From JAJFUI01 sp963754135 (GTDB lineage: Bacteria; Planctomycetota; Planctomycetia; Pirellulales; Thermoguttaceae), in contig CAVWEY010000002.1 of NCBI GenBank assembly GCA_963754135.1, forward strand, positions 186,001-250,000: a stretch of 64,000 bases of DNA, written 5' to 3'. The position numbers and the translations under genes are program-made. The notes below the pieces were generated by a model. The model did not search any database. It had not been told where the DNA came from and was given only the letters and a program-made list of their open reading frames with translations. Shown one piece after another: positions 16,764 through 26,599 of this stretch. Every line of letters starts with the position of its first letter. The first letter of the stretch is position 1.

Positions 16764-17815
16764 CGTCTTCCTGTGGGGCCAATCTGCCAATGGTTTAGTA
16801 TTGTCCCCCTGGAATTGTCCCAGAATTACGAAACCTCCGCTCGAATGCGCATTCAGTGACTCGATCTGCTTGGCGAGCCGCCGGGTTGCCGCGGCGGCGG
16901 AGAGCGTGCCGAGGAACTCGTCCTCCACGCAGAGATCGTTGTGGTAGCCGGCCTTGTACAGGAGTTTGGCGATGCGGCCGAAGTCGATGTCCCCCTCGCC
17001 GACCGGGCAGCCATATTCGGCGTATTTCCAACCCATGGGGCGATGTTTCTCGCGTTCTGAGACAGGATAGCGGATGTTCTTGCAGTGTGTATGGCGTACA
17101 TTCGGGGCGAAGGTCTTGCACAGTTCGTAGACCTTCGAAAGGGGGTGGCCGAACCAGTAGAAGTTGGCCGTGTCGAGCGTCAGTCCGAGCCGCTTCGAGC
17201 CGACACCTTCGAACAGCGCGGCGAGGAACGCCGGATCGTTGGTCGTGTTGCTGTGGTTCTCGACGGCAAAGGATACCCCCGTCGCCTCCGTTGCCGCCAG
17301 GATGCGCTTGAGGGTCTCGATGGCCTGCTTGAGGAACTCTGCCCGAGCGAGCTTCGCCGGCACCGCGTCGATGCGGATTGCCGGTACGCCCAAGATTTGC
17401 GCGCGCGGGCGACTTCGCCGCACCATTTGACTTCAAACTCCGGCCGCGATTCCAATTGGTTGAACATGCAGAAGGCGGTAATGCGCTGGCCGGCGGCCTT
17501 GGCGTCGCGGGCGACGCGCTCCATCCCCGCGGCCGTGGCCACCGTGTACGTGACCGCCGGATGGAACAGATCGGGCAGTGTGAGATCGTCGGCCACACGG
17601 GCCTCGACCCCCTCGGCCCCGATGGCCCGCAGGGCCGACCAACAATCCGGCTGTGCCGTCGGCCGGAGCATCTCGTCCCGGCACGTTACGGTTACCGGCC
17701 AGCCGGGCTGCCCGCCGTTGGCGAAAACCGAGGGGCCAAGGCGTGAGGCGAGTGCCACGCCGCCAAGGCGACCGGCCCCCGCCAGAAATCTTCTTCGCGT
17801 TACTCGGGATGTCAT
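16728..17815 (-). CDS. Sugar phosphate isomerase/epimerase-like (AP_endonuc_2 TIM barrel), frameshifted
   Basis: An exported TIM-barrel protein. The N-terminus has a twin-arginine signal (TRRRFLAGAG). The N-terminal half (to EVKWCGEVARA) is in one frame. The C-terminal half (QILGVPAIRID, FAVENHSN, LTLDTANFYWFG, VRHTHCKNI, LCVEDEF) is in another; these supply the metal-binding Glu, Asp and His positions expected of the family. A base missing from the GC run at about 17399-17408 explains the break. The tail after IESLN is encoded by sequence leading into, and including, the right end of the RAYT element (TKGDILLFLLLK). Substrate unknown. Confidence 0.78.
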
Positions 17816-17978
17816 CGTTCGCCGCCTTTGTGCTGAAGTGAGCCCGCAACCGCTCTCCGAACGACATCTTATCCTCCCCGTGCGGGGCGTCAAGCGGCCC
17901 ACGGCCGGCCGACATCGCGGCTGCCGTAGAAACTGGGCCATCGCTTGTGCTACAATGTCGTTTCAACCCCAAAGTGCC

Positions 17979-18042
17979 GTAGGTTATGCTTCAGCATAAC
18001 GAACCGGCAGTTCGAGCGGCGTTATGCCGAAGCATAACCTAC
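17979..18042. repeat. REPIN-like element, GTAGGTTATGCTTCAGCATAAC family
   Basis: Arms at 17979-18000 and 18021-18042 are inverted copies with one mismatch, and each is itself a hairpin (GTTATG...CATAAC). The right arm contains the ATG used by the downstream glycosyltransferase. Confidence 0.85.
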
Positions 18043-19676
18043 TCCCCTGGCTCACGCCTCACCGCGCCTTCTGGTTGTTGGCCGGTCTGCACCTGGCTCT
18101 GTGGACGTTGGTTCCGCTGGCGGTGCAGCCGGTGGCTCCCTTGGACATGGTTGAGATGCGCTACTGGGGCCACCAGTGGCAGTTGGGCTACCATAAGCAT
18201 CCCCCCTTGCCGGCCTGGATCGCCGAGGCGGCGGCGGTCACATGCGGCGGACACTTCTGGGGCGTCTATCTCGTCTCGCAACTGGGCATCGTGGCCTGTC
18301 TCTGGGCGGTTTGGCGGCTGGGCCGCGACATCTTGCCGCCGTGGCTGGCCTTCCTCGGGGCCTGCCTGCTGGAAACCTCCTATTGGTACACATTAGGCAC
18401 GGTCGAATACAACAACAACGTCGCCATGTTCCCCTTCTGGGCGATGGCGATTCTGTTCCTCTATTGGGCACTCGAAGTAGAAGCGGCATCTTGCCGCTTC
18501 ACGCCCGTATGGTGGCTGGCAACCGGGGCGATGCTCGGGCTGGCCATGTTGTGCAAGTACAGCGCGGCCGTGCTGGCGGCGACGGTATTCCTGTTTCTGG
18601 TGGCGCATCCGGCGGCCCGGCGGACATGGCGGCGCCCCGGCCCGTACCTGATGATCCTGGTGGCCGTGCTGCTGTTCAGTCCGCACCTGGTTTGGGCCAT
18701 TGCACACGGGCTGCCGTCGGTGGGCTACGCGGCGAGCCGCACGCCCGGCGGGCCGGTGCCGCTGGGCCACTTGCTCTGCCCGCTGGAGTTCACCGGTTCC
18801 CAGCTCTTGGTGCTGCTGCCGACCGCCATCGCCCTGGTCCCCCTGGCCGGAAAAAAGGGGACAGTCCCCATTTGCCGGAACGGCCCGGAGGGTGCTTCGC
18901 ACAAATGGGGACTGTCCCCTTTTTTCCGGCCGATCGTTGCCGGGTTCCGCTGGCAGTTGCGGCCGCTGGAGCCGGGCGAGCGGTTCCCCCGCGACTTTCT
19001 GCTGGCCATGACCCTGGGACCGTTTGCCCTCCAGTTGTTGTTGGCCGGAGGGTTCAACATTTGGCTGCTGAACACCTACGGCTCGCAGTTCTGGATGTTT
19101 GCCGGCCTGGCGCTGTTGTATTGCCTGGCGATCCGGCCGACGGCCCGGGCGATCTGCTACACGTCGATCCGCTGTGCGGTGACGGGGTGTATCTTTCTTG
19201 TCGCCGGAGCAGTCCACAACGTGGCCGGGCCTTACGTGACGGGCGTGGCCTTGCGGATCCACTGCCCCTCGTCCGCCCTGGCGGCCAAGGTCCATCAGGC
19301 CTGGAACCAGCGGTACGGCCGGCCGTTGCCGGTGGTGGCCGGCGACTGGTGGCTGGCCGGCAACATCGCTTTTTACGGGCCGACGATCCCCGTGATCTAC
19401 GGCAGCAGCGACTTCAACCAGGTGGACATGAGCCCGCGCTCCAGCGACTGGACCGACGACGAATATCTGCGACGGCACGGCGGGGTAGTGGTCTGGAACG
19501 CGGCCGCGTGCCTCGGCGATCCCCGCGGCGAGGTGCGCCGGCGGTTCCCCACGGCCGAGTTCCTCGCGCCGATTTCTGTCCCCTGGCAGACCGGGGCGCA
19601 CATCCCGCCTTTGCGGGTCGGTGTGGCGCTGGTGCCACCGAGTAAGAGGGGGGCAGGCGAGCCCGCCGAAGAGTAG
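18024..19676 (+). CDS. GT39/ArnT-like integral membrane glycosyltransferase
   Basis: A polytopic protein of 550 aa resembling PMT_2/ArnT-like lipid-linked sugar transferases. The first periplasmic loop carries acidic residues (PLDMVEMRYWGHQWQLGYHKHPPLPAW), the place of the catalytic Asp in this family, followed by about ten hydrophobic segments. The ATG and first codons (MPKHNLL) come from the palindromic repeat at 17979-18042. Two more repeats are read in frame: EVEAASCRF (18477-18500) and about 29 residues from GKKGTVPIC to LSPFFRP (18845-18931), in a loop between membrane segments. Acceptor and donor unknown. Confidence 0.8.
   Translation: MPKHNLLPWLTPHRAFWLLAGLHLALWTLVPLAVQPVAPLDMVEMRYWGHQWQLGYHKHPPLPAWIAEAAAVTCGGHFWGVYLVSQLGIVACLWAVWRLGRDILPPWLAFLGACLLETSYWYTLGTVEYNNNVAMFPFWAMAILFLYWALEVEAASCRFTPVWWLATGAMLGLAMLCKYSAAVLAATVFLFLVAHPAARRTWRRPGPYLMILVAVLLFSPHLVWAIAHGLPSVGYAASRTPGGPVPLGHLLCPLEFTGSQLLVLLPTAIALVPLAGKKGTVPICRNGPEGASHKWGLSPFFRPIVAGFRWQLRPLEPGERFPRDFLLAMTLGPFALQLLLAGGFNIWLLNTYGSQFWMFAGLALLYCLAIRPTARAICYTSIRCAVTGCIFLVAGAVHNVAGPYVTGVALRIHCPSSALAAKVHQAWNQRYGRPLPVVAGDWWLAGNIAFYGPTIPVIYGSSDFNQVDMSPRSSDWTDDEYLRRHGGVVVWNAAACLGDPRGEVRRRFPTAEFLAPISVPWQTGAHIPPLRVGVALVPPSKRGAGEPAEE
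18477..18500. repeat. Short palindrome GTAGAAGCGGCATCTTGCCG, in frame in glycosyltransferase
   Basis: GAAGCGGCA-TCT-TGCCGCTTC hairpin preceded by GTA, translated in frame. Relatives occur at 63844-63906. Confidence 0.7.
18845..18931. repeat. REPIN-like element, GGGGAC family, inside glycosyltransferase
   Basis: 29-bp perfect arms (GGCCGGAAAAAAGGGGACAG... and its complement) around a CGGAACGGCC...GGGTGCTTCGCAC core. The same core, reversed, is in the element at 50069-50151 inside RNase R. The GGGGAC head matches the RAYT terminal repeat. Confidence 0.88.
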
Positions 19677-19681
19677 GCCGC

Positions 19682-19766
19682 GGGTGCCATGCCCACGCTT
19701 GCCGTGGGCATGTGGCGGATTTCCCGCGTGTTCGACATGCCCACGGCAAGCGTGGGCGTGGCACCC
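19682..19766. repeat. REPIN-like element, GCCATGCCCACG family
   Basis: GGGTGCCATGCCCACGCTTG arm and its inverted partner around a TGTGGCGGATTTCCCGCG spacer, between the convergent glycosyltransferase and doxX genes. It could serve as a bidirectional terminator-like hairpin, but there is no T-run. Confidence 0.85.
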
Positions 19767-19769
19767 AAC

Positions 19770-20288
19770 CTAGTGTTCGGTAGGCAGAACGGCCTCGGTT
19801 TTCGGCGGTTCCTTCCGCGTCAGGAAGGCATCCAGCGAGAGCCAGCCCGCGCCTATGAACATCAGCAGCAGCGAGCCGAGCCACATGCACAGATCGGTGC
19901 GGGCCTCGTGGGCGACGGGCCAGAAGCCATAGCTCTGAAATGGGGCGGGATGCGGCGGAAGCGCGAACCGCCAGACCTGGTGCCCCAACAGGATCGGCAG
20001 CTTCGTCGAAACAAGCGCGACGGAAATGTTGATCCAGAGCAACAGCGCGGCGAGCCGGGTACACAGGCCGAGGATGACCAGGCCGCCGCCCAGGGTCTCC
20101 ACCACGCCCACAAACGGCGCCATCACTTCCGGCGCGGGGATGCCGATGTTGGCGAAGCGGGCGGCGCCCAGTTTGGGGACGATGAACTTCTGGATGCCTT
20201 CGGAAAGGAACACGCCGCCGACCATCAGCCGCAGCAGGATGATGGCCGCGGGGGCGTGGGTCCGCAGGATTCTTTGGAGCAGTGACAT
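19770..20288 (-). CDS. DoxX family membrane protein
   Basis: A 172-aa protein with four hydrophobic segments. It has the DoxX pattern: LLRLMVGGVFLSEGIQKFI at the start, GIPAPEVMAPFVGVVETLGGGLVILGLCTRLAALLL in the middle (shown only as the diagnostic region), and a C-terminal SLLLMFIGAG segment. Family members act in redox or sulfur metabolism or in respiratory accessory roles, but no specific function can be given. Expressed alone on minus. Confidence 0.85.
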   Translation of the reverse strand: MSLLQRILRTHAPAAIILLRLMVGGVFLSEGIQKFIVPKLGAARFANIGIPAPEVMAPFVGVVETLGGGLVILGLCTRLAALLLWINISVALVSTKLPILLGHQVWRFALPPHPAPFQSYGFWPVAHEARTDLCMWLGSLLLMFIGAGWLSLDAFLTRKEPPKTEAVLPTEH

Positions 20289-20334
20289 ATCGCACCTCCC
20301 GGAATCACGGCCGTCGAATCAGGCGTTCAGGCCG

Positions 20335-22202
20335 CTAGTGTTCTTGGCCGGACGGCTTCTCTTGGCGGTTCTTCGCCGAGAGCAACTCACGCCAGGGTTT
20401 GTGGGCCTTGTAGCTCTCCAACTCCTTCTTGAGCGAACCGCCGTACCGCCGGTCGCCGATTTGGACGGCCTTGGCCGACCAGTTGACGGCGGACGGGAAG
20501 TCGCCGGTTTCGGCGTAGGCGGCGGCCAGCGTGCTGAGGATATAGGCCGCCTTGTAGCCGGTGGCCTCGCAGGCGGCGGTGGCCAGGCGGACCGCCCGAC
20601 GGCCGTCGCGGAGCTTGGCGTCCGGCGAGGTGGCCAGGACCCAGGCGAAGTTGTTGAGGATGCTATGGTCTTCCGGTTGGAGGGTAAGCGCCTTCTCGTA
20701 ATCGGCGATGGCTTCGGCCTGCCGGCCGAGGTTCAGGTAGGCGTCGCCGCGCCCGCGGAGCGCCTGCCACTGGTGCGGTTCCGCGACGAGCACGGTGGAG
20801 AAGGTTTCGACCGCCTGGGCCGGCTTCCAGCCGACCTGGAGGTCGCCCAATTGCAGCCGCGTCAACGTATCGTTCGGATCGAGCCGCAAGAGCTTCTCCA
20901 ACTGGCCGGCGGCCTCGTCGAGCCGCCCGTCTTCGGCAAGCAACAGGGCGCGGGTGCGGATGGCCACCGGCAGACCGGGGCGGAGCCGGAGCGCCTCGTC
21001 GGCGTCGGCCAGGGCCTTCTCCTTGTCGCCTTTCTCCTGATAGACGCCGGCCCTCAGCAGCAGCACCCCCACGTTGCCCGGCTGCACGGCCAAGGCCCGG
21101 CCAAGGTCCTCCAGGGCGGCGTCGGGCTGCTGCCGATGGGAGTGGATCACTGCCCGCTCGAGCCACGGCTCGATCGAATCCGGGCGGAGTTGTTGCGCCT
21201 TCTCCAGCACGGCCAGGGCCTGGTCGTACCGCTTCAGCTTGTCCAGCAGTTTCGCCTTGTCCTCATAGGCGGAGGCGTCGGCCGGTTTTAACTGGATGGC
21301 CTTGTCGAGATCGGCCAGGGCCAGTTCCGGTTTGTCCATTTGCGCCAGGACCTCGCCGCGGGCGCGGACCGTGCCGGCGTCGCCGGGGGCGAGCTTGACG
21401 GCCTCGTTGAAATCCGCCAGCTTCTTCTCCGGTTGCTCCTGCAGGCTGCCCCGCCACACCAGGGCCTTGGCGCGGCGGGCCGGGTCGTCGATGCCCAGGC
21501 CGAGCGCCTTGTCCAGGGCCTCGCGGGCTTCCTTCACCGCCCCGCCCGGGAGCATGTTCAAACTGGCGATCAACAAGTAGGCGTCGGGCTGCTTGGGGTT
21601 CAATTTGACCGCCTTGTCCAGGTCGGCCAGCGCGGCCTGGCGCTGCTGCCGCAACTCGTTCAAGGTGGTGACGTTGCGGATCTGCTCCGCGACCGCTTGG
21701 GCCCGCAGCACCAGCGCCTGGCGCGGTCGGCCGGGTCGTCGATGCCCAAGCCGAGCGCCTTGTCCAGGGCCTCGCGGGCTTCCTTCACCGCCCCGCCCGG
21801 AAGCATGTTCAACCTGGCGATCAACAAGTAGGCGTCGGGCTGCTTGGGGTCCAACTTGACCGCCTTGTCCAGGTCGGCCAGCGCGACCTGGCGCTGCTGC
21901 CGCAGTTCGTCCAGGGTGGTCACGTTGCGGATGTGCTCCGCGACCACTTGGGCCCGCTGAAAGAGCGTCGAGGCCAACAGTCTCTTGGCAAACTCGGCGT
22001 TCGTCTGGTCGAGCCCTTTCTGCAACGCACTTTCGGCCAGGCGGATGACTTCGCCGAGGTCGGCCACCGTCGTGGCGGTGATTCTGGCCTCCTCGGCCTT
22101 GTCCAGGTCGTCCTGTCCATTGCCGGCGGCAAAGATACGGCCGGCGGCAAACGCGACCGCCAGCAGCACCGCCAGCCCGACGGCTCGAATCAGCCTTGCC
22201 AT
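20335..22202 (-). CDS. Secreted TPR-repeat protein with internal tandem duplication, frameshifted
   Basis: About 622 residues once joined. The start MARLIRAVGLAVLLAVAFAAG is a signal peptide. Many tetratricopeptide repeats follow (ADLDKAVKLNPKQPDAYLL, ADLDKAIQLKPADASAYED, ADADEALRLRPGLPVAI and so on), so it is likely a periplasmic scaffold. The first part runs in one frame to GIDDPADRA and the rest in another. The break is at about 21718-21724, where GCCAGGCGCTGG lacks one A compared with the sister copy. A 251-bp direct duplication sits across this point: 252 minus one base, i.e. 84 codons before the indel. Confidence 0.8.
21481..21957. repeat. 251-bp tandem duplication within TPR gene
   Basis: CGGGTCGTCGATGCCCA occurs at 21481 and 21732, and GTGGTSACGTTGCGGAT at 21665 and 21916, both 251 bp apart. 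The two copies differ at scattered positions, so the duplication is not brand new. Confidence 0.85.
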
Positions 22203-22328
22203 GGGAAGGACCTCCCGAGTTCGACGCAAGAACAGCCCCCTCTGCGTTTCCACCCGACGTGTGGGCCGCGGCGCAGTGCCGCCATTATAAGGGACCGGCG
22301 GCAATTGCGAAAGACGGCCATCGCCGGC

Positions 22329-23246
22329 CTAATTCTTCTCCTTCTTGCCCGCTTTCTCCCCGCTGGCAACCGCCAGCTTGCGGCGGAACGTGCGGACCTT
22401 CTCCTGGACCATCACCGGCACCTTCTGTTTGACCAGGTTGGCGCCGTCGAACCAGCCGTAGTCTTCTTCGTAAACCACGTGACACTCGACGAAGACCGCG
22501 CCGGCCGGCGTCCGCAGCCGGGTGATCTTGGCGTAGCCGCCGGCATGGGTGAAGGGGTGGACGGGGCCGGGCTTGATGTTCGCCAGCGCGTTGCGCAGCA
22601 GCGGCCGCCACTGATTCGGATAGTCCGGGTCCTTGGCGAACCGCGGATCGAGCCGGCCCGCCGCCAGGATCGTCTCCTTCCCCTTGGTCATCACGGCAAA
22701 CCGCGTGGCACTCAATTGCACGCGGTCGAACAGCGCAATCGTCGAGTAGACGAAGCGTTCCTCGTAGCCGTCCTTGACCGTGGCGGTCAGTTTCCGCGCG
22801 GCCAGTTCCTTGTCGGTCAAGACGCCCGATTTCAGGACCACCTGGCTCTTGCCCTCCTCGTTGGTCTTCAACGCCGATTCGAGGAAGTCCTTCGAGTTGA
22901 GCACGCCCCAGTCGCCGTGGGCGACGAACCAGAGGTCGATGCTGCGAACAGCCGGGCCTTCGTCTTTGGCGGGCCGGAGCGTGCGGACCTTGACCACCAC
23001 CGGGGCGAAGAAGGACTTCCGCACCAACTCCGCGGGGGAGGAGCGGACGTCCGCCACTTCCTCCATCGCCGCCCGTTGCCCCGCGGCGTCCAGTCCGTCG
23101 GCCATGATCGGCGGTGGCAGCCGGAGGGCCGTGCCGTCGGACACGGTAACGCCCTTCTCGCGCAATTGCTTGAACACGGGGTTCTCGGCGGCGGGCTTGT
23201 CGGCCGCCAGGGCCAGAAGGGCAAGGGTGATGAACGTCAGATTCAT
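22329..23246 (-). CDS. Secreted hypothetical protein
   Basis: A 305-aa protein with a short signal-like start (MNLTFITLALLALAA). The mature part is mixed alpha/beta, with LPPPIMADGLDAAGQRAAME near the N-terminus and a basic Lys-rich C-terminus (GEKAGKKEKN). No catalytic motif is recognised. It follows the ABC permease gene on the same strand (gap about 16 bp) and may belong to that transcription unit. Function unknown. Confidence 0.68.
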   Translation of the reverse strand: MNLTFITLALLALAADKPAAENPVFKQLREKGVTVSDGTALRLPPPIMADGLDAAGQRAAMEEVADVRSSPAELVRKSFFAPVVVKVRTLRPAKDEGPAVRSIDLWFVAHGDWGVLNSKDFLESALKTNEEGKSQVVLKSGVLTDKELAARKLTATVKDGYEERFVYSTIALFDRVQLSATRFAVMTKGKETILAAGRLDPRFAKDPDYPNQWRPLLRNALANIKPGPVHPFTHAGGYAKITRLRTPAGAVFVECHVVYEEDYGWFDGANLVKQKVPVMVQEKVRTFRRKLAVASGEKAGKKEKN

Positions 23247-23262
23247 GGCAGTGGTCGGTATC

Positions 23263-24606
23263 CTATTTCAGTGCTTCCAGCGGTTTGAGCCGCATGGCCG
23301 CCAGGGCCGGCAGCAGGCCGCCCAACAGGCCCATCAAGAGGGTCAACAAGATGCCCGTGGCGATGATGTCGGCGTCGACGGCCAATTGCAGGACGACGGA
23401 TTTCCCGCCGTTGGGGCCGGCGACCATGCTGGTGGCGGTCCAGCCGTGGCTGAGCGAGCCGAGCAGACAGCCCAGCAGTCCGCCCACCAGCGCGATCAAG
23501 AGCGACTCCAGCAGGAAGGAAACGAGGACTTGCCATCGGGCGTAGCCCAGGAGCCGCAGCACGCCGATGTCGGCCACCCGTTGGCTGACGGCGGCGAACA
23601 TCGTGTTCATCACGCCGAAGACGCCGCCGACGGACATCACGACGGCGATGAAGCCGATAGCCCAAGAGAACTGGGCGTTGGTCTCGGAGAGGCCCTGGTA
23701 ATAGGCCGTTTCCAGTTGGGCATTCACCGCCGCCTTCTTATAATCCTTGGCCAGGAAGTCCTTGAGTTTGCCGGCGGCCGCGGCATCCGCCGTGCGGAGG
23801 ACGAGCGTGGTGTAAGTGTCCTTGCCGAACAGGGCGGCGATCAACGAGCGTTTCGCCCAGATTTCGGAATTGAAGGTCATGCCGCCGGAGTTCAACACGC
23901 CCACGACAACCCACGTGCGGTCGCGGAGCACGAACGTGTCGCCGACCTCCAGCCGGTCGCGGTTCCTGGCCGCCGCAAGCTCTTGGCCGGTGCGGCCGCG
24001 GGCCAGCTCATGGGCGACTCCCTCGCCGAGCACGGCCTGAATCAAGGGCGCCTGAGCCGACGTGCCGTCGGCCGCTGAACGGCCGGATGCCTCCTGAACG
24101 CCCGCCCCGGAAAACCAACTGCCGCCGGGCAGCAATTCCAGCCCGTGGACCGCGGCGGTCATCTGAGGGTCTTCAACGCCGCGGAGTTGCAGATAGCGGC
24201 GCCTCGGACGGCCGCTCGCCGGATCGGGGAGCGGCTGCGTCACCACCAGGTAGGTCTCCCGGCTGGCCATGGGCCGGCCGCCCAAGCGGACCACGCCGGG
24301 TTGGTTCTCGATCTCCGAAAGGTCGCCAACCGTCAGATTGCTGATGATCTCGTCGGTGGCCCCGTCGGAGAGCACCAGCACGTTGCCGGGCTGGCCGGTC
24401 CCTTCGGTCAGCCGCGTCATTCCGTGGACGAAGGCCATCATCACCGTCAACAGGGCGATCACGGCGGTAAAGGCCAGGGCGGTCATGACGGTCGTTCTCC
24501 AACGGATCGTCAGGTTGCGGAGATTGTAGCCCAACGGAATCTTGCCGATGCCCGCAAGCAACAGGAGCAGAGCGGCGGCAGCGGCCAGGAGCGTCAGGAT
24601 CATCAT
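23263..24606 (-). CDS. MacB/FtsX-type ABC transporter permease (second permease)
   Basis: A 447-aa permease of the four-TM FtsX/MacB class. It has an N-terminal helix (LLAAAAALLLLLAGI), a large extracytoplasmic domain, then three C-terminal helices (FSWAIGFIAVVMSVGGVFGVMNTMFAAV; LLESLLIALVGGLLGCLLG; ILLTLLMGLLGGLLPALAA, listed as regions). ISQRVADIGVLRLLGY-like wording (AAVSQRVADIGVLRLLGYA) is the coupling-helix signature. It starts ATGATG, overlapping the previous permease's stop (ATGA). Part of the adaptor-ATPase-permease-permease operon. Confidence 0.88.
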   Translation of the reverse strand: MMILTLLAAAAALLLLLAGIGKIPLGYNLRNLTIRWRTTVMTALAFTAVIALLTVMMAFVHGMTRLTEGTGQPGNVLVLSDGATDEIISNLTVGDLSEIENQPGVVRLGGRPMASRETYLVVTQPLPDPASGRPRRRYLQLRGVEDPQMTAAVHGLELLPGGSWFSGAGVQEASGRSAADGTSAQAPLIQAVLGEGVAHELARGRTGQELAAARNRDRLEVGDTFVLRDRTWVVVGVLNSGGMTFNSEIWAKRSLIAALFGKDTYTTLVLRTADAAAAGKLKDFLAKDYKKAAVNAQLETAYYQGLSETNAQFSWAIGFIAVVMSVGGVFGVMNTMFAAVSQRVADIGVLRLLGYARWQVLVSFLLESLLIALVGGLLGCLLGSLSHGWTATSMVAGPNGGKSVVLQLAVDADIIATGILLTLLMGLLGGLLPALAAMRLKPLEALK

Positions 24607-25859
24607 GCCACCTTCGCGAATACTTCGGCCACCTTGACGCTGCGGGCGGACCAGGCGGGCAGCGCGCTGCCCAGCAGCCCGGCGGCGGCGCCGATGGCCG
24701 GGCCCCACCAGAGTGCGACGGGCGGGATCATGAACCGGGCGAAAAAACCCAGTTGGAACGAAATGCCCCCCAGCACCCAGTTGACCACGCCGTAGGTCAG
24801 ACCGGCGCCGATCAAGCCCGCCCCGCCCCCCAACAGCAGCGATTCACCCAACACCAGCGTGAGTATCTGGTAGGGCCGGAAGCCCAGGACCTTCAGCATC
24901 GCCAACTCCATCCGCCGCTCCCGCACGCTGATGGCGATGGCGTTGGCGATCACCAGCAGGATGGTCGCCAGGCAGGCGGGAGCCAGCAGCCAGCGCACCC
25001 CCCACAGCAGATCGCGGAGCGGCTCCAGCATCGACGCGATGCCCGACGACATCGTCTCGCAGCGGACGACCGGGTTGCTGAACTCCGGCGAGTGCTCGAT
25101 CTGCGCGGTCAGGCGGGTGAACGACTCCGAGTCCCGGACTTTCAGCAGCATCAAGCTCAAGTTCCGTTCCGACCAGGGGTGCTTCCGGCCGTTGTGCTCC
25201 CCCGGGTAGGCATCCAGGGCATTGACGAAGTAGTCGCGGTTGAAGGCGGCCATCGTGTCGTAGCGGCCGGCCGGAAATGCCCCCACGATCTCGAACTCCA
25301 GGTCCAACCCCTGGCTGATGCTGAAGCCCGTCAACTTCAACCGCTCGCCGATCCGTTTGTTGGTGGCGCGGAGATGGTTGTTGCCGAGGATGATTCCCTG
25401 CCGGTTCGCCTTCAGCTTGGCGATGTCGGCGTGCAACTGCGCCTGTTGACCGGCGGGCAGGTCATTCAGGCCGTCCATCATCGTCTCGATCTTTTCCGGC
25501 TCGCAGGCAATGGCGAACACCATGTTTTCGCGGGTGCGCTTGGCGGGGTCCGGCTCCAAGGTCCCGATGTAGAACTGCCAGGTCATTGAGTCCACAGGCA
25601 CGACGTCGCCGGGGTCCCGCGCCGCCCCGCGGCTCAAGGCGTCGGCGTAGGCGTAAGGCATCCGGCTGGGGACCGACCAACGCTCCGTCACCATCGCCTG
25701 AACGTTCTCGCTCTTCTCGGCCATCACCAGATTCAGCAGCCACAGAATCGACCATACCATCGTGACCACGGCTACCAGCACGATCGTGACCAGGGAAGTC
25801 AGCAGCGACCGCAAGGGGTTGCGGCCGACGTTGCGGAGAATGAGGCGGAAATACTTCAT
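24603..25859 (-). CDS. MacB/FtsX-type ABC transporter permease (first permease)
   Basis: A 418-aa permease. The start MKYFRLILRNVGRNPLRSLLT places the amphipathic helix and first TM (TSLVTIVLVAVVTMVWSILWLL region). A long periplasmic domain is followed by helices near WLLAPACLATILLVIANAIAI, with the SVRERRMELAMLKVLGFRP coupling signature. Start and stop overlap the neighbours by 4 bp on both sides. With its sister it would form the heterodimeric membrane part of a MacAB-like exporter. Confidence 0.88.
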   Translation of the reverse strand: MKYFRLILRNVGRNPLRSLLTSLVTIVLVAVVTMVWSILWLLNLVMAEKSENVQAMVTERWSVPSRMPYAYADALSRGAARDPGDVVPVDSMTWQFYIGTLEPDPAKRTRENMVFAIACEPEKIETMMDGLNDLPAGQQAQLHADIAKLKANRQGIILGNNHLRATNKRIGERLKLTGFSISQGLDLEFEIVGAFPAGRYDTMAAFNRDYFVNALDAYPGEHNGRKHPWSERNLSLMLLKVRDSESFTRLTAQIEHSPEFSNPVVRCETMSSGIASMLEPLRDLLWGVRWLLAPACLATILLVIANAIAISVRERRMELAMLKVLGFRPYQILTLVLGESLLLGGGAGLIGAGLTYGVVNWVLGGISFQLGFFARFMIPPVALWWGPAIGAAAGLLGSALPAWSARSVKVAEVFAKVA

Positions 25860-26563
25860 TGCTGTGGGGTCTGTTCCACCAAGAGTCCCTTTTCCAGGTG
25901 CAGCAGCCGGTTGGCCCGCCGGGCGGCGCGGGGATCGTGGGTGACCAGGAGGATCGTCTTGTGCAGCGTTTGCCGCAGCTCGCTGAGCAGGTTGAGGATT
26001 TCCTCGGCCGAGCGGGCGTCGAGGTCGCCGGTCGGCTCGTCGGCCACGATCAGGGTGGGGTCGGTGACGATCGCCCGCGCAATCCCCACCCGCTGCTGCT
26101 GCCCGCCGGAGAGCTGGCCGGGCCGATGGCGGATGCGGTCGCCCAAACCGACCAGTTCCAGGGCGGTCATCACCTGCTGCTTCCGCTGCGCCGCCGAAAG
26201 CGAAAGCAACAGCAGCGGCAGTTCGACGTTCTCGTAGGCGCTCAACACCGGCAGGAGGTGATAGAACTGGAAGACGAAGCCGATGTGCCGGGTCCGCCAG
26301 CCGGCCAAGGCCCCTTCCGACATGCGGGTGATGCAGTGGTCGCCGACCCAGATGTCGCCCTGGCTGGGCGAGTCCAATCCGGCGATCAGGTTCAGCAGCG
26401 TCGTCTTGCCGGAGCCGCTGGGCCCCATCAGGCCCAGGAACTCCCCTTCCGGCACGTCGAGCGTCACGCCGTTCAGCACGTCCAGCCGCTCGCTGCCGCG
26501 GCGGAAGAACTTGTGGACGCCGTGAACGCGGACGATGCTGCCGTTTTGTGCAAACTGATCCAT
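25856..26563 (-). CDS. ABC transporter ATP-binding protein (MacB/LolD type)
   Basis: A 235-aa ATPase with all motifs intact: Walker A GPSGSGKTT (about residues 48-56), Q-loop FVFQFYHLLP, signature LSGGQQQR, Walker B LIVADEPTGDLD, and switch His in LLVTHDP. The FYHLLPxLSAYENVELPL wording is typical of the LolD/MacB subgroup that works with FtsX-like permeases. Its stop overlaps the start of the first permease. Confidence 0.93.
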   Translation of the reverse strand: MDQFAQNGSIVRVHGVHKFFRRGSERLDVLNGVTLDVPEGEFLGLMGPSGSGKTTLLNLIAGLDSPSQGDIWVGDHCITRMSEGALAGWRTRHIGFVFQFYHLLPVLSAYENVELPLLLLSLSAAQRKQQVMTALELVGLGDRIRHRPGQLSGGQQQRVGIARAIVTDPTLIVADEPTGDLDARSAEEILNLLSELRQTLHKTILLVTHDPRAARRANRLLHLEKGLLVEQTPQQ

Positions 26564-26599
26564 AATCGGCCTTCGTGGCTGAAAGCTGATAGCTGACAG

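Noticed and set aside
19682..19766. Rho-independent terminator between convergent genes
   Set aside because: Strong stem but no following T-run, and the same element occurs inside genes, so it is listed as a repeat.
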